Shown: positions 37,779-46,786 of the stretch, piece by piece
Position numbering within the stretch: position 1 is the first letter of the stretch
Layout of the letters: each line of letters opens with the position of its first letter
DNA from: Planctomycetota bacterium
GTDB taxonomy: Bacteria; Planctomycetota; UBA8742; UBA2392
Direction of reading: 5' to 3'
Length of the DNA stretch: 64,000 nt
NCBI GenBank assembly: GCA_027493625.1
Contig: JAOSKM010000001.1
Coordinates: forward strand, 959,489-1,023,488
Notes under the pieces: generated by a model
What the model was told of the DNA's origin: nothing
The model's input: the letters and a program-made list of their open reading frames with translations, nothing else
The model's database searches: none
Translations under genes and position numbers: made by a program

Positions 37779-39796
37779 TTACTCTTCGCCCTGCAGCAGG
37801 CGGCGCATGGTGGGATTCAGCAGCAGCTTGAACGAGGCCTTCATTCGCTTGCCGGCCTGGGTGCCGTACATGGCCTCAATCGCGTCCATCATCGCGTAGG
37901 CCTTGTCGTCCGTGTACGGGAACCAGCCGATGCGACGTCCGGCGTCCTCGCTGTGCACCACCAGCTTGGGGCGCAGCATGGAATGAGGCCCGCACATCGT
38001 GCGCGGTGTCTCCGCTCCCACCGGGGCGCCGCCGCTCAGCGCCGCTCCCGCCAGCAGCGGCTCGTTGAACGCCACACGCGCGGCCGGCAGAGCCTCCAGC
38101 CGCGCCGTCAGGCCGCGGTCCGGCTTTCCCAGCACGGTGATGTTGTTGGCGGGCAACAGCCGCAGCAACTTGTGCGCCTCTTCAGCTACCGACTCGGAGC
38201 GGTACAGAACGCAGCCGGGGCCTTCGAAGTTCTCGGTCGACAACTTGGCAGACGGCGGCAGCGCCTCCACCACGGCCGCCTTCCAGTGGATCCAGCGGCC
38301 CGGGTTCTCGCCGGCAGGGTATGTTACGCGCGCACCGCCGGCGATTGCGTCCTCGACCAGCAACTGAGCGCGGCGCGGGTTGAAGCCGTCATGGATGGCA
38401 GCAAGCTGCGCGTGGTGGCTGTTCATGGTCCGGACCGCGTCGATGAAACGCATCCGGAACTCGTCATAGACCGCGGCCTCCACCACGATGCGCTCCACCG
38501 CACCCTGTCGCAGGCCGCCCGAGGCAAACGCGCCGGAAAGCGCGGCTGTGATGGCGCGCTCAATGTTGGCCGAGGCCAGCACCACCAGCATGTCCTTGGC
38601 CTTGCGTATCACCTGCAGATCGGCGCCTGAAGCCACGCAACGCCGCGCCAGGCGGGCCGCCAGCTCGGGATCGCCTTCGAAGATCACTTTGTCGGCGCCC
38701 ATTTCGGCCAGCACCCGGATGGTTTCGCTGTCGCCCCCACCACCTGCACCAGGCCCTCCGGAAACTCTGCGCGCCGGAACAGCTTGCGCATGGTCTCGTT
38801 CACCCGGGGGTGAACCTCGGCGCCGCACAGCACCACGGCGTTGCCGGTGGCCAGGGCGTCGATCGCCAGCGTCATCGGGAACGCGAATGGCGAACGCGCG
38901 CCATTGGCGAGCAGGATCACGCCCCACGGCGTCATGCGCACCGCGGCGCTGAGCCCCTGGTGCGTGGCGGGCGGTCCAGCGGAATGCTGCTCAACCAGCA
39001 GCGGCGGCACGACCTCGTCCAGCGTGCGCAGCGCCTCCAGCACCGGCAGGTACTCGCCCGCCAGTGTCTCCACCATCGGGCGGCTGATCGCCGTGGCCAT
39101 CGAGGGGACGTAATCGCCCCGCTGCAGGACCAGTTCGCTGCGCAGCCTGTCAAAGTACGGCAGTCGCTGCTCGAAGCGCAGACCGGCCCACTCGGCCTGC
39201 GCGGCGCGCGCCTTCTCAAGCACCGAGCCGGCAACCTGGTTCGACTGCCCGGCCGGCAGCGTGGGTAATTCGCCGCTGGCGGCTGCAACGGAAGCGGCCA
39301 GCGACGCGTCAGGCGCCTCCTCGTCGCCGAAGGGGCCGATCACTTCAGCCGTCTCACCCATCGCCTCGGCAACTTCCGTGGCGCGACGTTTCCAGTCGTC
39401 GCTCAGCACCGGTACTTCTCGTGTTTCCAGGTCATCAAAGGCATCGGCCTTGCGGGTGGCCATGGCCGTGGCGTCCTCATCGTCATCTTCGTCCGCTTTT
39501 TCGAAGGCGCGGGTCTGGTCGTTGGAGCCGCCGCGGCCGGGGAGGGCCGCGACGCGCTCGACGCTTTCGAACTCGTTGCGGTGGGCCACAAAGGTGTCGT
39601 GGTTGGAGCCCGGGCGGGCCGCGTCCACCACCACGCCGTGGATGCTTTCGTCGGCCTTCGTTTCTTCCGGATCGTCGGGCAGCGCGGGCATCTCGCGGGT
39701 ATCGAATTCGGAACCCGGGCGCTCAGCGTCCACGTAGTTGTGGACGACGCTTTCGCCGCCTTCGTCCTGGCCCGGTTGTTTTTCCGGCTCACTCAT
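37779..39796 (-). CDS. Aldehyde-dehydrogenase-fold protein lacking the catalytic cysteine, with acidic repeat tail (one frameshift)
   Basis: Reconstructed length 672 residues. Residues 1-190 are acidic and disordered-looking, with DAERPGSEFDT (23-33), DAARPGSNHDT (58-68) and a weaker GRGGSNDQT. Residues from ~190 follow the ALDH fold: TPWGVILLANGARSPFAFPM, ALATGNAVVLCGAEVHPRVN, DKVIFEGDPE, and AFASGGLRQGAVERIVVE. At that last site the usual GQxC cysteine is replaced, and the ELGG glutamate region is RKAKD, so it is probably catalytically inactive. The frame breaks near 38734-38738; one more C (plus strand) restores it. It overlaps the ABC ATPase gene by eight bases and ends the exporter operon. 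Confidence 0.82.
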
Positions 39797-40547
39797 GGGT
39801 GCCGATCGCCGCCCGCATGCGCTCCATCACATCGGCCGTGGGGCCGTCGTCAACCACCAGCCCGTCCACCAGGCGGATGATGCGCTCGGTCCGGGCGGCC
39901 AGGTCGAGGTCGTGGGTTACCACAACGATGGTCTGGTGCTCTTCTTTTACCAGTTTCTCGAAGATTGCGAAAACGTTGTCGGCGTTGCTGGTGTCCAGAT
40001 TTCCCGTTGGTTCGTCACCAAGCACCACCAGGGGCTGGTTGGCGAGCGCCCGGGCAATGGCCACGCGCTGCTGCTCGCCGCCGGACAGCTTGCCTGGCGG
40101 CCGGTGGGTTTTGTCGCCGATGCCCAGCCGGGACAGCAGGTCGGTAGCGCGCTCAATGGCATCGGCTCGCCTGATGCCGCGCTTGAACATGGGCATCATC
40201 ACGTTTTCCAGCGCGCTGAACTCGGGCATCAGGTAGTGGAACTGGAAGATGAACCCCAGCGTGCGATTGCGCAGCTCGGCAAGTTCCAGGTCGTGCATGC
40301 CTCGGGTGTCGTGGCCGTCGATCAGCACCTGGCCGCCGGAAGGGCGGTCCAGCGCCCCCAGCAGGTACATCAGCGTGGATTTTCCGCTGCCGGAGGGGCC
40401 CACGATGCTGCAGAACTCGCCCTGCCGGATGGTGAGGTTGAGGCCCTTCAGCACCTCGTTGGCGGTTTCGCCTTCGCCCAGCGTGCGGCGCAGGTCGCGC
40501 AGCTCGATCACCGGTTTGCCGCGCTCGCGTTGATTCAGCTCGATCAT
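39789..40547 (-). CDS. ABC transporter ATPase (MacB/LolD type)
   Basis: 252-residue ATPase with Walker A VGPSGSGKSTLM, Q-loop FQFHYLMPEF, signature LSGGEQQRVAIARAL, Walker B LVVLGDEPTGNLD and the H-loop VTHDLDLAARTERI. The family is that of LolD and MacB, which power exporters or lipoprotein release. It lies after an adaptor and two permease genes and overlaps the preceding permease stop by ATGA, fitting a tripartite exporter. Substrate unknown; lipoprotein or peptide export are possibilities. Confidence 0.94.
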   Translation of the reverse strand: MIELNQRERGKPVIELRDLRRTLGEGETANEVLKGLNLTIRQGEFCSIVGPSGSGKSTLMYLLGALDRPSGGQVLIDGHDTRGMHDLELAELRNRTLGFIFQFHYLMPEFSALENVMMPMFKRGIRRADAIERATDLLSRLGIGDKTHRPPGKLSGGEQQRVAIARALANQPLVVLGDEPTGNLDTSNADNVFAIFEKLVKEEHQTIVVVTHDLDLAARTERIIRLVDGLVVDDGPTADVMERMRAAIGTHE

Positions 40548-41806
40548 CAGCTATGGCCCCGCAGGATCTCGACCGGGTCAAGCCGGCCGGCTTTCAGCGC
40601 AGGCAGCAGCGCCGCCAGCATCGAAACGCCGGCCGCCACGCCGCCCGCCAGCACGTAGTGCTTCGGCAGGTTGTTGACCAGCAGCGTCTCGGTGTCCACC
40701 ACCGCGAGCCGCGGGATCGGGATCGTGCCCAGCAGTTCCACCACATAATAGCCGAGGCTGCAGCCCACCGCGACTCCAAGCAGCCCCACCACCAGCCCGA
40801 GCCCCAGCCAGGCCAGGCTGACCTCCAGGGCGCTGTAGCCCACGGCTTTCAGCAGGGCGATGGAATTCAGCTTGTCCAGCACGGTCATCATCAGCACGTT
40901 CAGGATGCCGAAGCCCGCCACGATCAGCACGCCCACGCCCACGATGTCGGTCAGCATGCGGTTAGTGTTCAGCAGCGAGATCACGTGGGTGTTGAACTCC
41001 TGCCACGAGATCGCGCGCTTGCCCGTCAGGGCCTCGATGCGCTCGGCCACCTCCAGCGCGTCGTCGAAATCATGCAGCCGCACGGCCACGCGGTTGACCT
41101 CGCGGCCTCTGCCCATGATGCGCTGGGCGACGCTGAGCAGCGTGTAGGCCGAGCGCAGATCGGTCAGGGTTACGCCGGTGTGGATCACCCCTGTGACGCG
41201 CAAACTGTGGCGTTCGCCGACACTGAGCCGCACCGTCACGAAATCGCCGCGCGTTGCACCGAGGCTGTCGGCCAGGCCCTGGCCCAGAATCACGCCGTCG
41301 CCCGAGGCGTACAGGTCGGTCAGCGTGCCCGAGACCAGGTCTTTCTCGAGGTCCACCACGCGCTGGTGTTGCTCGGGGACTATTCCGCTCAGGTCGGCGC
41401 GCGCTTCGCGGCCGCCGAACTGGAAGATGGCCGAGCCCACCATGGCCGGTGCGGCCGCGCGCACCTCGGGCATGGCGTGCAGGGCGGCCAGCAGTTCGGC
41501 GGGCTTTTCGATGCGCGGGGGCTGGTCGGGCGCCGGTGCGCTGGTGACGGTAACGACTCCCAGTTGATCGGACCAGTCGTCAGCAAGATTGCGACCGCCG
41601 CCGGCGGGGTCGTCGTAGACCATGATCTGGGGGCTGGTCTCGATGGTGCGCATCACAAACTTGGTCTCGAAGCCCGCCATCACGCCGTTGACGGCCACGG
41701 TGATGATCACGCCGCAAGCCACCGCGCCCACGGACACGGAAGTACGGAACAGGTCATGAGTAACCTGCCGCCGGATCAGCAGAAGCAACGCCCCAAACAC
41801 CCCCAT
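40547..41806 (-). CDS. ABC transporter permease, FtsX/MacB type (second of two)
   Basis: 419 residues: first membrane helix at about 22-42, a MacB-type periplasmic domain (about 45-270), then three helices with the conserved C-terminal segment GILNVLMMTVLDKLNSIALL and LLPALKAGRLDPVEILRG. Its stop codon overlaps the ATPase start. It is clearly related to the neighbouring permease at 41964-43208, arguing for duplication into a heterodimeric permease like LolCE. A hairpin array separates the two permease genes. Confidence 0.9.
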   Translation of the reverse strand: MGVFGALLLLIRRQVTHDLFRTSVSVGAVACGVIITVAVNGVMAGFETKFVMRTIETSPQIMVYDDPAGGGRNLADDWSDQLGVVTVTSAPAPDQPPRIEKPAELLAALHAMPEVRAAAPAMVGSAIFQFGGREARADLSGIVPEQHQRVVDLEKDLVSGTLTDLYASGDGVILGQGLADSLGATRGDFVTVRLSVGERHSLRVTGVIHTGVTLTDLRSAYTLLSVAQRIMGRGREVNRVAVRLHDFDDALEVAERIEALTGKRAISWQEFNTHVISLLNTNRMLTDIVGVGVLIVAGFGILNVLMMTVLDKLNSIALLKAVGYSALEVSLAWLGLGLVVGLLGVAVGCSLGYYVVELLGTIPIPRLAVVDTETLLVNNLPKHYVLAGGVAAGVSMLAALLPALKAGRLDPVEILRGHS

Positions 41807-41840
41807 CGCCGCAAGCTACAAGCGGCAACAGGGCAGGAGA

Positions 41841-41948
41841 AGTGGCACGGCCTTCCAGGCCGTGAGTAGTGCCATGGCCTTCAAGGCCATGGCCAGCCAC
41901 GCGCTGGAAGCGCGTGGAACTACTCATGCGCTTGAAGCGCATGCCACT
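41841..41948. repeat. Composite array of four hairpins with conserved triloops
   Basis: Four perfect palindromes follow each other: CACGGCCTtccAGGCCGTG (41846-41864), a 10-bp stem with loop TCA (41871-41893), a 9-bp stem with loop GGA (41897-41917), and CATGCGCTtgaAGCGCATG (41925-41943). The loops are TCC, TCA, GGA, TGA, so the right half mirrors the left. AGTGGCA (41841-41847) and TGCCACT (41942-41948) bound the element and GAGTAGT (41864-41870) and ACTACTC (41919-41925) form an inner pair. It lies inside the exporter operon, between the permease genes. Confidence 0.85.
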
Positions 41949-41963
41949 ACGCGCATGTCGCTA

Positions 41964-43208
41964 TTACGCGTGGCCGCGGAGGGTTACTACCGGGTCCATG
42001 CGGCCGGCTCTCATGGCCGGCAGTACTGAGGCTATCAGGGTTACTACCAGCGCGGCGGCGCCTGCCCTTGCGTAGAGGTAGAAGGCGTTGTTCATGGTCA
42101 GGTGTTCGCTCTCGACCAGGCCCCGTTGCGGGATCGGCAAGGTGCCCACGAACTCGGTCAGGTAATACCCGAACACGCAGCCGGTCAGCACCCCCACCGT
42201 GCCGATCGCGATGCCCTCAAGCAGGAACACCAGGGTGATGTCACGGCCGGAATAGCCCATCGACTTGAGCATGGCGATCTCGGGCATCTTCTCCATCACC
42301 AGCATCACCAGCACGTTCAGGATGCCGAAGGCCGCCACGATCATGATGCCGCCGGTGACCAGGTAGGTGACCACCTGCTGGATCACGAAAATCGACAGGA
42401 AGTTCGCGTTGGCCTCCTGCCAGCTTTCGGTGCGGTAGTTGATCATGGCCTCGACTTTCGCGGCCGTGTCGTCGGCGGTTTCGTAGTTGCGCAGGCGCAC
42501 CACGATCTGGTTCACGTCGCGCCCCATGCCCAGCAGCTGCTGCGCTACGCTGATCAGCGTGTAGGCGCGCGCGTAATCAATGGTCGTGACGCCGGTCTTG
42601 AAGATGCCCACGATGCGCAGCGGCCGCGCGTCGCCGTCGCGCAGCTTGACGTTCACCGTGTCGCCCTTCTTCACGCCCAGCAGCTCGGCGATGCCGGCGC
42701 CCAGCAGCATGGCGCCGCCCGACGAGTACAGGTCGTAGATACGGCCGTCTTCAATATAGGTGTCGATTTCGTTGACGGCTTCCTGTTCTTCGGGCTCGAC
42801 GCCCATCAGGCTGACGCCGCGCTCGCGCGAGCCGAAGCTTACGATTGCCGTGCCGACGGCGTTGAGCGCCGCCGCCTGGACCTCGGGCATGGCGCGCAGC
42901 ATCTGCACGATTTCTCCGGGCTTCTTGATGCGCCGCAGGCGATCCCGCGGGCGCGCGCCCTCAACCACGGCGACGCCGTTGTGCTTTTCGCCGAGCCACT
43001 GTGCAAACTCGTCGGGCACCTGGCGCTGCTCGTCGTAGATGGTGAGGTGCGGGCTGCTCTCGATAGTCTCGGTGACGAACCGCTCCTCAAAGCCGGTCAT
43101 CAGGGCGCTGAGCATCACCATGAACATCACCCCCACCGCCACGCCCGCCACGGAAATCACGGTGCGGAACGTGTTGTGCAGCAGGTGCCTGCGCGCGATC
43201 AGAATCAA
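41964..43208 (-). CDS. ABC transporter permease, FtsX/MacB type (first of two)
   Basis: 414 residues read from a TTG at 43208. Same layout as its neighbour: an N-terminal helix, large periplasmic domain, and C-terminal three-helix FtsX core (AAFGILNVLVMLVMEKMPEI, LLEGIAIGTVGVLTGCVFG), ending VLPAMRAGRMDPVVTLRG. Upstream in the same frame the sequence reads GGAGTAACC-ATC-GAC-CTC-TAT-CCG before this TTG, a good ribosome site followed by ATC; the real start could be that ATC at 43223 (or an ATG misread), adding five residues. It is two bases after the adaptor stop in that case. Confidence 0.9.
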   Translation of the reverse strand: MILIARRHLLHNTFRTVISVAGVAVGVMFMVMLSALMTGFEERFVTETIESSPHLTIYDEQRQVPDEFAQWLGEKHNGVAVVEGARPRDRLRRIKKPGEIVQMLRAMPEVQAAALNAVGTAIVSFGSRERGVSLMGVEPEEQEAVNEIDTYIEDGRIYDLYSSGGAMLLGAGIAELLGVKKGDTVNVKLRDGDARPLRIVGIFKTGVTTIDYARAYTLISVAQQLLGMGRDVNQIVVRLRNYETADDTAAKVEAMINYRTESWQEANANFLSIFVIQQVVTYLVTGGIMIVAAFGILNVLVMLVMEKMPEIAMLKSMGYSGRDITLVFLLEGIAIGTVGVLTGCVFGYYLTEFVGTLPIPQRGLVESEHLTMNNAFYLYARAGAAALVVTLIASVLPAMRAGRMDPVVTLRGHA

Positions 43209-43225
43209 CGGATAGAGGTCGATGG

Positions 43226-44473
43226 TTACTCCCTGGGTTTCACCAACGCGCCGTCGGACAGCCTGTTCAGCTCGCTGACGGCCACCTTATCTCCTTCTTT
43301 CAAGCCGCTGAGGGCCTGGCAGGTGCTGAAGTTCACCAGCCCCAGGGCGACCTTCACCTCGCGCACGCGGTTGTCATCGCCGACCACGAACACGGTGTTG
43401 TCGGCCGTCAGCGCCGGGCGCGGAAAGGTGATGGCACTGGCCTGCTGCTTCACCACGATGCCCAGCTCGGCCGTCATGCCCGACAGGGGGCGCGCCGCCT
43501 GCTCGACTTCCAGCCAGCCCAGCAGTTCGCTGCCCCGCACGGGCACCCACTGCGCGTTGCTGAATTCTACCTTGACCGTGAAGCCCTTGGTGGCGCGGTC
43601 GGCGTCGGGCAGGATCTCGAACACACGGCCCTTCACCAGCGTGTCCTCAAAGCCCGCCAGACGGATGTTCACGGCGCGATCCACGGCCACGCGGCCGATG
43701 TCGTCTTCGTTCACTTCGGCCTCGATGATCAGCGTACGCAGGTCGCCCACCTTGGCGACCTCGGTGCCGGCGGGCGCGAATTCGCCCGGCTCGAGGGGCA
43801 GGGTCAGCAATACCCCATCGATAGTCGCGCGGATCACGTCGTCAAGCTCAAGCGCGTTCAGGGTGTCGAGTTCCGATTGCGCGCGGATGTGCGCGGCCTG
43901 CAGGTCTTCCAGCACCTGGGCGTACTCCTGCGTAACCTGGTGCAGCTGCTGTTCGGCCACGTCGGCGCGGGTCTTGGCCTGGTCGTAGGTGTCGCGCGAG
44001 ATGCCGCCGGTATCAAGCTGCGCCTTGAGCCGCTGCTCGCGGGCGCGGTCGTTTTCGGCATTGTTGCGAGCTTCGCCGACGCGCAGCTCGTAGGTCCGGC
44101 GGAAGGGGCTGTCCGGCTGAAGCTGCTCGGTGACCCGCTTGATCTCAGCCTCGGCGGCCTGCTTGCGCGCTCCCAGTGTAGAGTCGCGCAGGCGCAGGAT
44201 CGCATCGCCGGCGCGCACTTCGTCGCCTTCCTTGAACAGCTTTCCCGTGCGCGGCGAGTTGAATACTTCAGCGATTATGGCCGCGCGCTGGGCGCGCAGC
44301 ACGCGGCGTTCGCGCGCCTCGACGCGGCCGGTGGCGTAGACGGTTTCCAGCGCCTCGCCCCTCTGCACGGTGCGCACGTCGATCTCGACGGGCTTGAACA
44401 GCACGCTGACCACGGCGAACACGCCGAGCAGCAGGATCACTCCGAACACCACCAGTACGAGTATGCGCTTCAC
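43226..44473 (-). CDS. HlyD/MacA-type membrane fusion (adaptor) protein
   Basis: 415 residues. An N-terminal helix (6-24) is followed by the barrel-sandwich hybrid (VYATGRVEARERRVLRAQRA..., then the matching strand near 225-260), a long coiled-coil hairpin (about 105-215: AEAEIKRVTEQLQ, REQRLKAQLDTG), and beta-barrel and membrane-proximal domains. Such adaptors link MacB-type permeases to an outer membrane exit; no outer membrane factor gene is present in the operon. It is the first gene of the exporter cluster. Confidence 0.9.
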   Translation of the reverse strand: MKRILVLVVFGVILLLGVFAVVSVLFKPVEIDVRTVQRGEALETVYATGRVEARERRVLRAQRAAIIAEVFNSPRTGKLFKEGDEVRAGDAILRLRDSTLGARKQAAEAEIKRVTEQLQPDSPFRRTYELRVGEARNNAENDRAREQRLKAQLDTGGISRDTYDQAKTRADVAEQQLHQVTQEYAQVLEDLQAAHIRAQSELDTLNALELDDVIRATIDGVLLTLPLEPGEFAPAGTEVAKVGDLRTLIIEAEVNEDDIGRVAVDRAVNIRLAGFEDTLVKGRVFEILPDADRATKGFTVKVEFSNAQWVPVRGSELLGWLEVEQAARPLSGMTAELGIVVKQQASAITFPRPALTADNTVFVVGDDNRVREVKVALGLVNFSTCQALSGLKEGDKVAVSELNRLSDGALVKPRE

Positions 44474-44536
44474 GGCAAATCCCGGCTAAGAATCAGCCGG
44501 GATTATGGCCACGGTTTGGCAAAGGGACAGTCCCAA

Positions 44537-45091
44537 TTACGCCTTGCGCCACTCGTCGCGCAGGACGCCCATCATCAGCAGGTCGACGTACTTGCCGTCC
44601 ACGAAGATGGCCTGGCGCAGCACGCCTTCATCCTTGAAGCCGGCGGCGCGGTAGGCGCGGACGCCGCGCTCGTTGTCCGCGTTTACGCGCAGGTAAATGC
44701 GGTGCAGGTTCAGCGTGTCGAAGCCGTAGCGCAGCAGCGCGCCCGCGACTTCGCGCCCGAGGCCCTTGCCCCAGTGCTCCGGGCGGCCGATGAAGATGCC
44801 CCATTCGGCGTTGCGGTGGATCATGGAAATGCGGTGCAGGCCGGAGTTTCCCAGCGGCGCGGACTCGCCCTTCAGGCCGAAGGTGAAGACGACGTCGGTG
44901 AGGCCGTCGGCGGTGGGCGGCTCGGCGTGGCGTTCCATCCACTTTCGCTCGCCCTCTTCGCTGAAGGGGTAGCGGCCGATCAGCAGGTTGCGGCGGATGC
45001 GCGGGTCCTGCAGGGCCTGGTTGAAGAAGGGCGCGTCGGAAGGCTGTGGCGCGCGAAACCACAATCGTTCTGTTTCAAGGAAGGCTGTCAT
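44537..45091 (-). CDS. GNAT N-acetyltransferase (RimJ/RimL type)
   Basis: 184 residues of the Acetyltransf_3 kind: LETERLWFRAPQPSDA at the N-terminus, the acetyl-CoA loop RPEHWGKGLGREVAGALLRY and the NADNERGVRAYRAAGFKDEG motif. Members acetylate ribosomal proteins or small molecules; the substrate cannot be predicted. It is alone on the minus strand and divergent from the small-protein operon to the right. Confidence 0.92.
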   Translation of the reverse strand: MTAFLETERLWFRAPQPSDAPFFNQALQDPRIRRNLLIGRYPFSEEGERKWMERHAEPPTADGLTDVVFTFGLKGESAPLGNSGLHRISMIHRNAEWGIFIGRPEHWGKGLGREVAGALLRYGFDTLNLHRIYLRVNADNERGVRAYRAAGFKDEGVLRQAIFVDGKYVDLLMMGVLRDEWRKA

Positions 45092-45165
45092 GGCTTCTCC
45101 GTTTCACTGGGCACAAACGGCTGCAGGTTTCAGCGCGGCTCGCTAGAATACGCGGGGAGGTTTGC

Positions 45166-45405
45166 ATGGATATGGTCAGTCGAATTCGCGCATGGCTGCG
45201 CAGCAACCCGCCGCAGTGGTTCAAGGCGACGTTTCGGGACGGAACCGTCGTAGATGTTGTTGAATACGGCATGTTCAGCATTTCGCCCGATGGTTCACGC
45301 GGGCTGACCCGCAGCGCTGACGGGCGTGAGTTCTTCTTTGATGTGGCCCAGGACCTGGTCAACATCGAGCTGCTCTCGGCTGAGGAGGGCCGTAAGGCGG
45401 AATGA
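45166..45405 (+). CDS. Small protein, unknown function
   Basis: 79 residues from ATG 45166, which has GGGAGG six bases upstream; longer frames have no ribosome site. It contains FKATFRDGTVVDVVEYGMFS and a charged end. No signal peptide. I cannot name the family, but the pattern of a short beta-rich protein with a Asp-Gly-x-Val core resembles the next gene, with which it overlaps by ATGA, so the two are probably translationally coupled. Confidence 0.75.
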   Translation: MDMVSRIRAWLRSNPPQWFKATFRDGTVVDVVEYGMFSISPDGSRGLTRSADGREFFFDVAQDLVNIELLSAEEGRKAE

Positions 45406-45611
45406 CCCGTGGGACAATACGACGGTGGGTTCAGCATCACCCATTCATTCCCTTCCAGGTGAAAACCGCTTCCGGCGACCAATACGAGGCATTCCATCCG
45501 GACTATGTGTTCCTGTCTGAATCGGGCCGGGAACTGACGATCTGGACGAAGGGTATGCTGCCGAGGGTGCTGGACGTGTTTTTGATCTCGGCGATCGAGC
45601 AGGCAGAATGA
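45402..45611 (+). CDS. Small protein of the HPFxPFxV type, unknown function
   Basis: 69 residues with HHPFIPFQVKTASGDQYEAF and HPDYVFLSESGRELTIW, a pattern of small beta proteins common in Planctomycetota and Verrucomicrobiota with no known role. It overlaps the gene before it and the oxidoreductase gene after it, each by ATGA, forming a tight three-gene cassette. Confidence 0.75.
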   Translation: MTRGTIRRWVQHHPFIPFQVKTASGDQYEAFHPDYVFLSESGRELTIWTKGMLPRVLDVFLISAIEQAE

Positions 45612-46261
45612 CAACAAACCCGAACGAGAAGCTGATCCAGGCCAAGCAGCAACTGGCCGAGAAACGCAGCGCTGAGGGGCGCGGCACCGGCCGCGATGCC
45701 GCCTCGCGCGACAGGCTGCCGCCCGGGCAGACGCTTGCTACAAACGGCTGGCCGGTGCTGGACCTTGGTCTGCGGCCGGATATCCGGCGCGAAGACTGGA
45801 AGCTCGAGATCAGCGGCGCGGCACAGGCGCAGAGTTTCGACTGGGCGGCATTCGCCGCGCTGCCGCAGGTGAAGCTGACTACCGACCTGCACTGTGTAAC
45901 CAGCTGGAGCATCTTCGACGCGCAGGTGGAAGGCGTGCTGTGGGCCGAATTCCTGAAGCACATCAAGCTCGATGCGAACGCCAGCCACGTGATGTTCCAC
46001 GCCTATGACGGCTACACGACCAACCTGCCGCTGACCGAGCTGGCGATGCCGGATGTCGCCATCGTGCACAGTTTCGGCGGCGCGCCCCTGACCCGTGAAC
46101 ACGGCGGGCCCGTGCGCATGTGGGTGCCGCACCTGTACGCCTGGAAGGGCGCCAAGTGGCTGAAGGGCGTGCAGTTCCTGACCGAGGACCATAAAGGCTT
46201 CTGGGAGGTGCGCGGTTACCACAACCACGGCGACCCCTGGAAGGAAGAGCGCTACAGTTGA
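45608..46261 (+). CDS. Molybdopterin-dependent oxidoreductase (sulfite-oxidase-like)
   Basis: 217 residues with a sulfite oxidase fold: the Moco ligand Cys lies in DLHCVTSWSIFDAQVEG, followed by YTTNLPLTELAMPDVAIV and GGPVRMWVPHLYAWKGAKWL. It resembles MsrP/YedY but has no Tat signal peptide or dimerisation domain, so it is probably cytoplasmic or uses another route. The first ~40 residues are hydrophilic. The redox partner is unknown; a DCC thiol protein follows 18 bases later. Confidence 0.88.
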   Translation: MTTNPNEKLIQAKQQLAEKRSAEGRGTGRDAASRDRLPPGQTLATNGWPVLDLGLRPDIRREDWKLEISGAAQAQSFDWAAFAALPQVKLTTDLHCVTSWSIFDAQVEGVLWAEFLKHIKLDANASHVMFHAYDGYTTNLPLTELAMPDVAIVHSFGGAPLTREHGGPVRMWVPHLYAWKGAKWLKGVQFLTEDHKGFWEVRGYHNHGDPWKEERYS

Positions 46262-46279
46262 GTGGGACGGTGCTGAGTG

Positions 46280-46786
46280 ATGGCCGACAAACAGCCTGGG
46301 CGCATGTACACCGTCTTCTATGACGGTATGTGCCCGATCTGCAAACGCAGCAAGCGCACCATCGAGCGCCTGGACTGGCTGGGGCGCTTTCAATTTGCCG
46401 ACATCCACAACCGCGCCTACGCCGAGGCCGAGCTGCCGGGCGTCAGCTACGCCGACATGCTGAAGCAGATGTACGTAAAACGGCCGGACGGCAGCCATTT
46501 CGGCGGCTACGAAGCGTTCCGCGCGATGGCGCCGCTGCTGCCGTTGTGCTGGCCGGTGGTGCCGCTGATGTGGCTGCCGGGGGCCAGGTTTTTCGGCTCA
46601 AGGGTGTACAACTGGGTGGCGCGCAATCGTTTTAAATACGCCAAGTGCGACGACGAGTTCTGCAGCCTGCACCTGAAGCTGCTGGCCGGAAACAAGGTGG
46701 ACGAAGAAACCATCCGCAAGGTGGTTGAACTGCACGAGAAGTATCGCAGGAGTAAACAGGAGCCCGGAGCGCCAGCGACGGGTTGA
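46280..46786 (+). CDS. DCC-family thiol-disulfide oxidoreductase-like protein (DUF393)
   Basis: 168 residues from ATG 46280 (a GTG directly before it could also serve). The family motif VFYDGMCPICKRSKRTIERL carries the DxxCxxC pair. The middle has GGYEAFRAMAPLLPLCWPVV typical of DUF393 proteins, with a hydrophobic segment. Cys-x-x-Cys proteins of this family are predicted redox proteins. Its final residues PGAPATG are encoded within a long inverted repeat that also forms the terminator. Confidence 0.88.
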   Translation: MADKQPGRMYTVFYDGMCPICKRSKRTIERLDWLGRFQFADIHNRAYAEAELPGVSYADMLKQMYVKRPDGSHFGGYEAFRAMAPLLPLCWPVVPLMWLPGARFFGSRVYNWVARNRFKYAKCDDEFCSLHLKLLAGNKVDEETIRKVVELHEKYRRSKQEPGAPATG

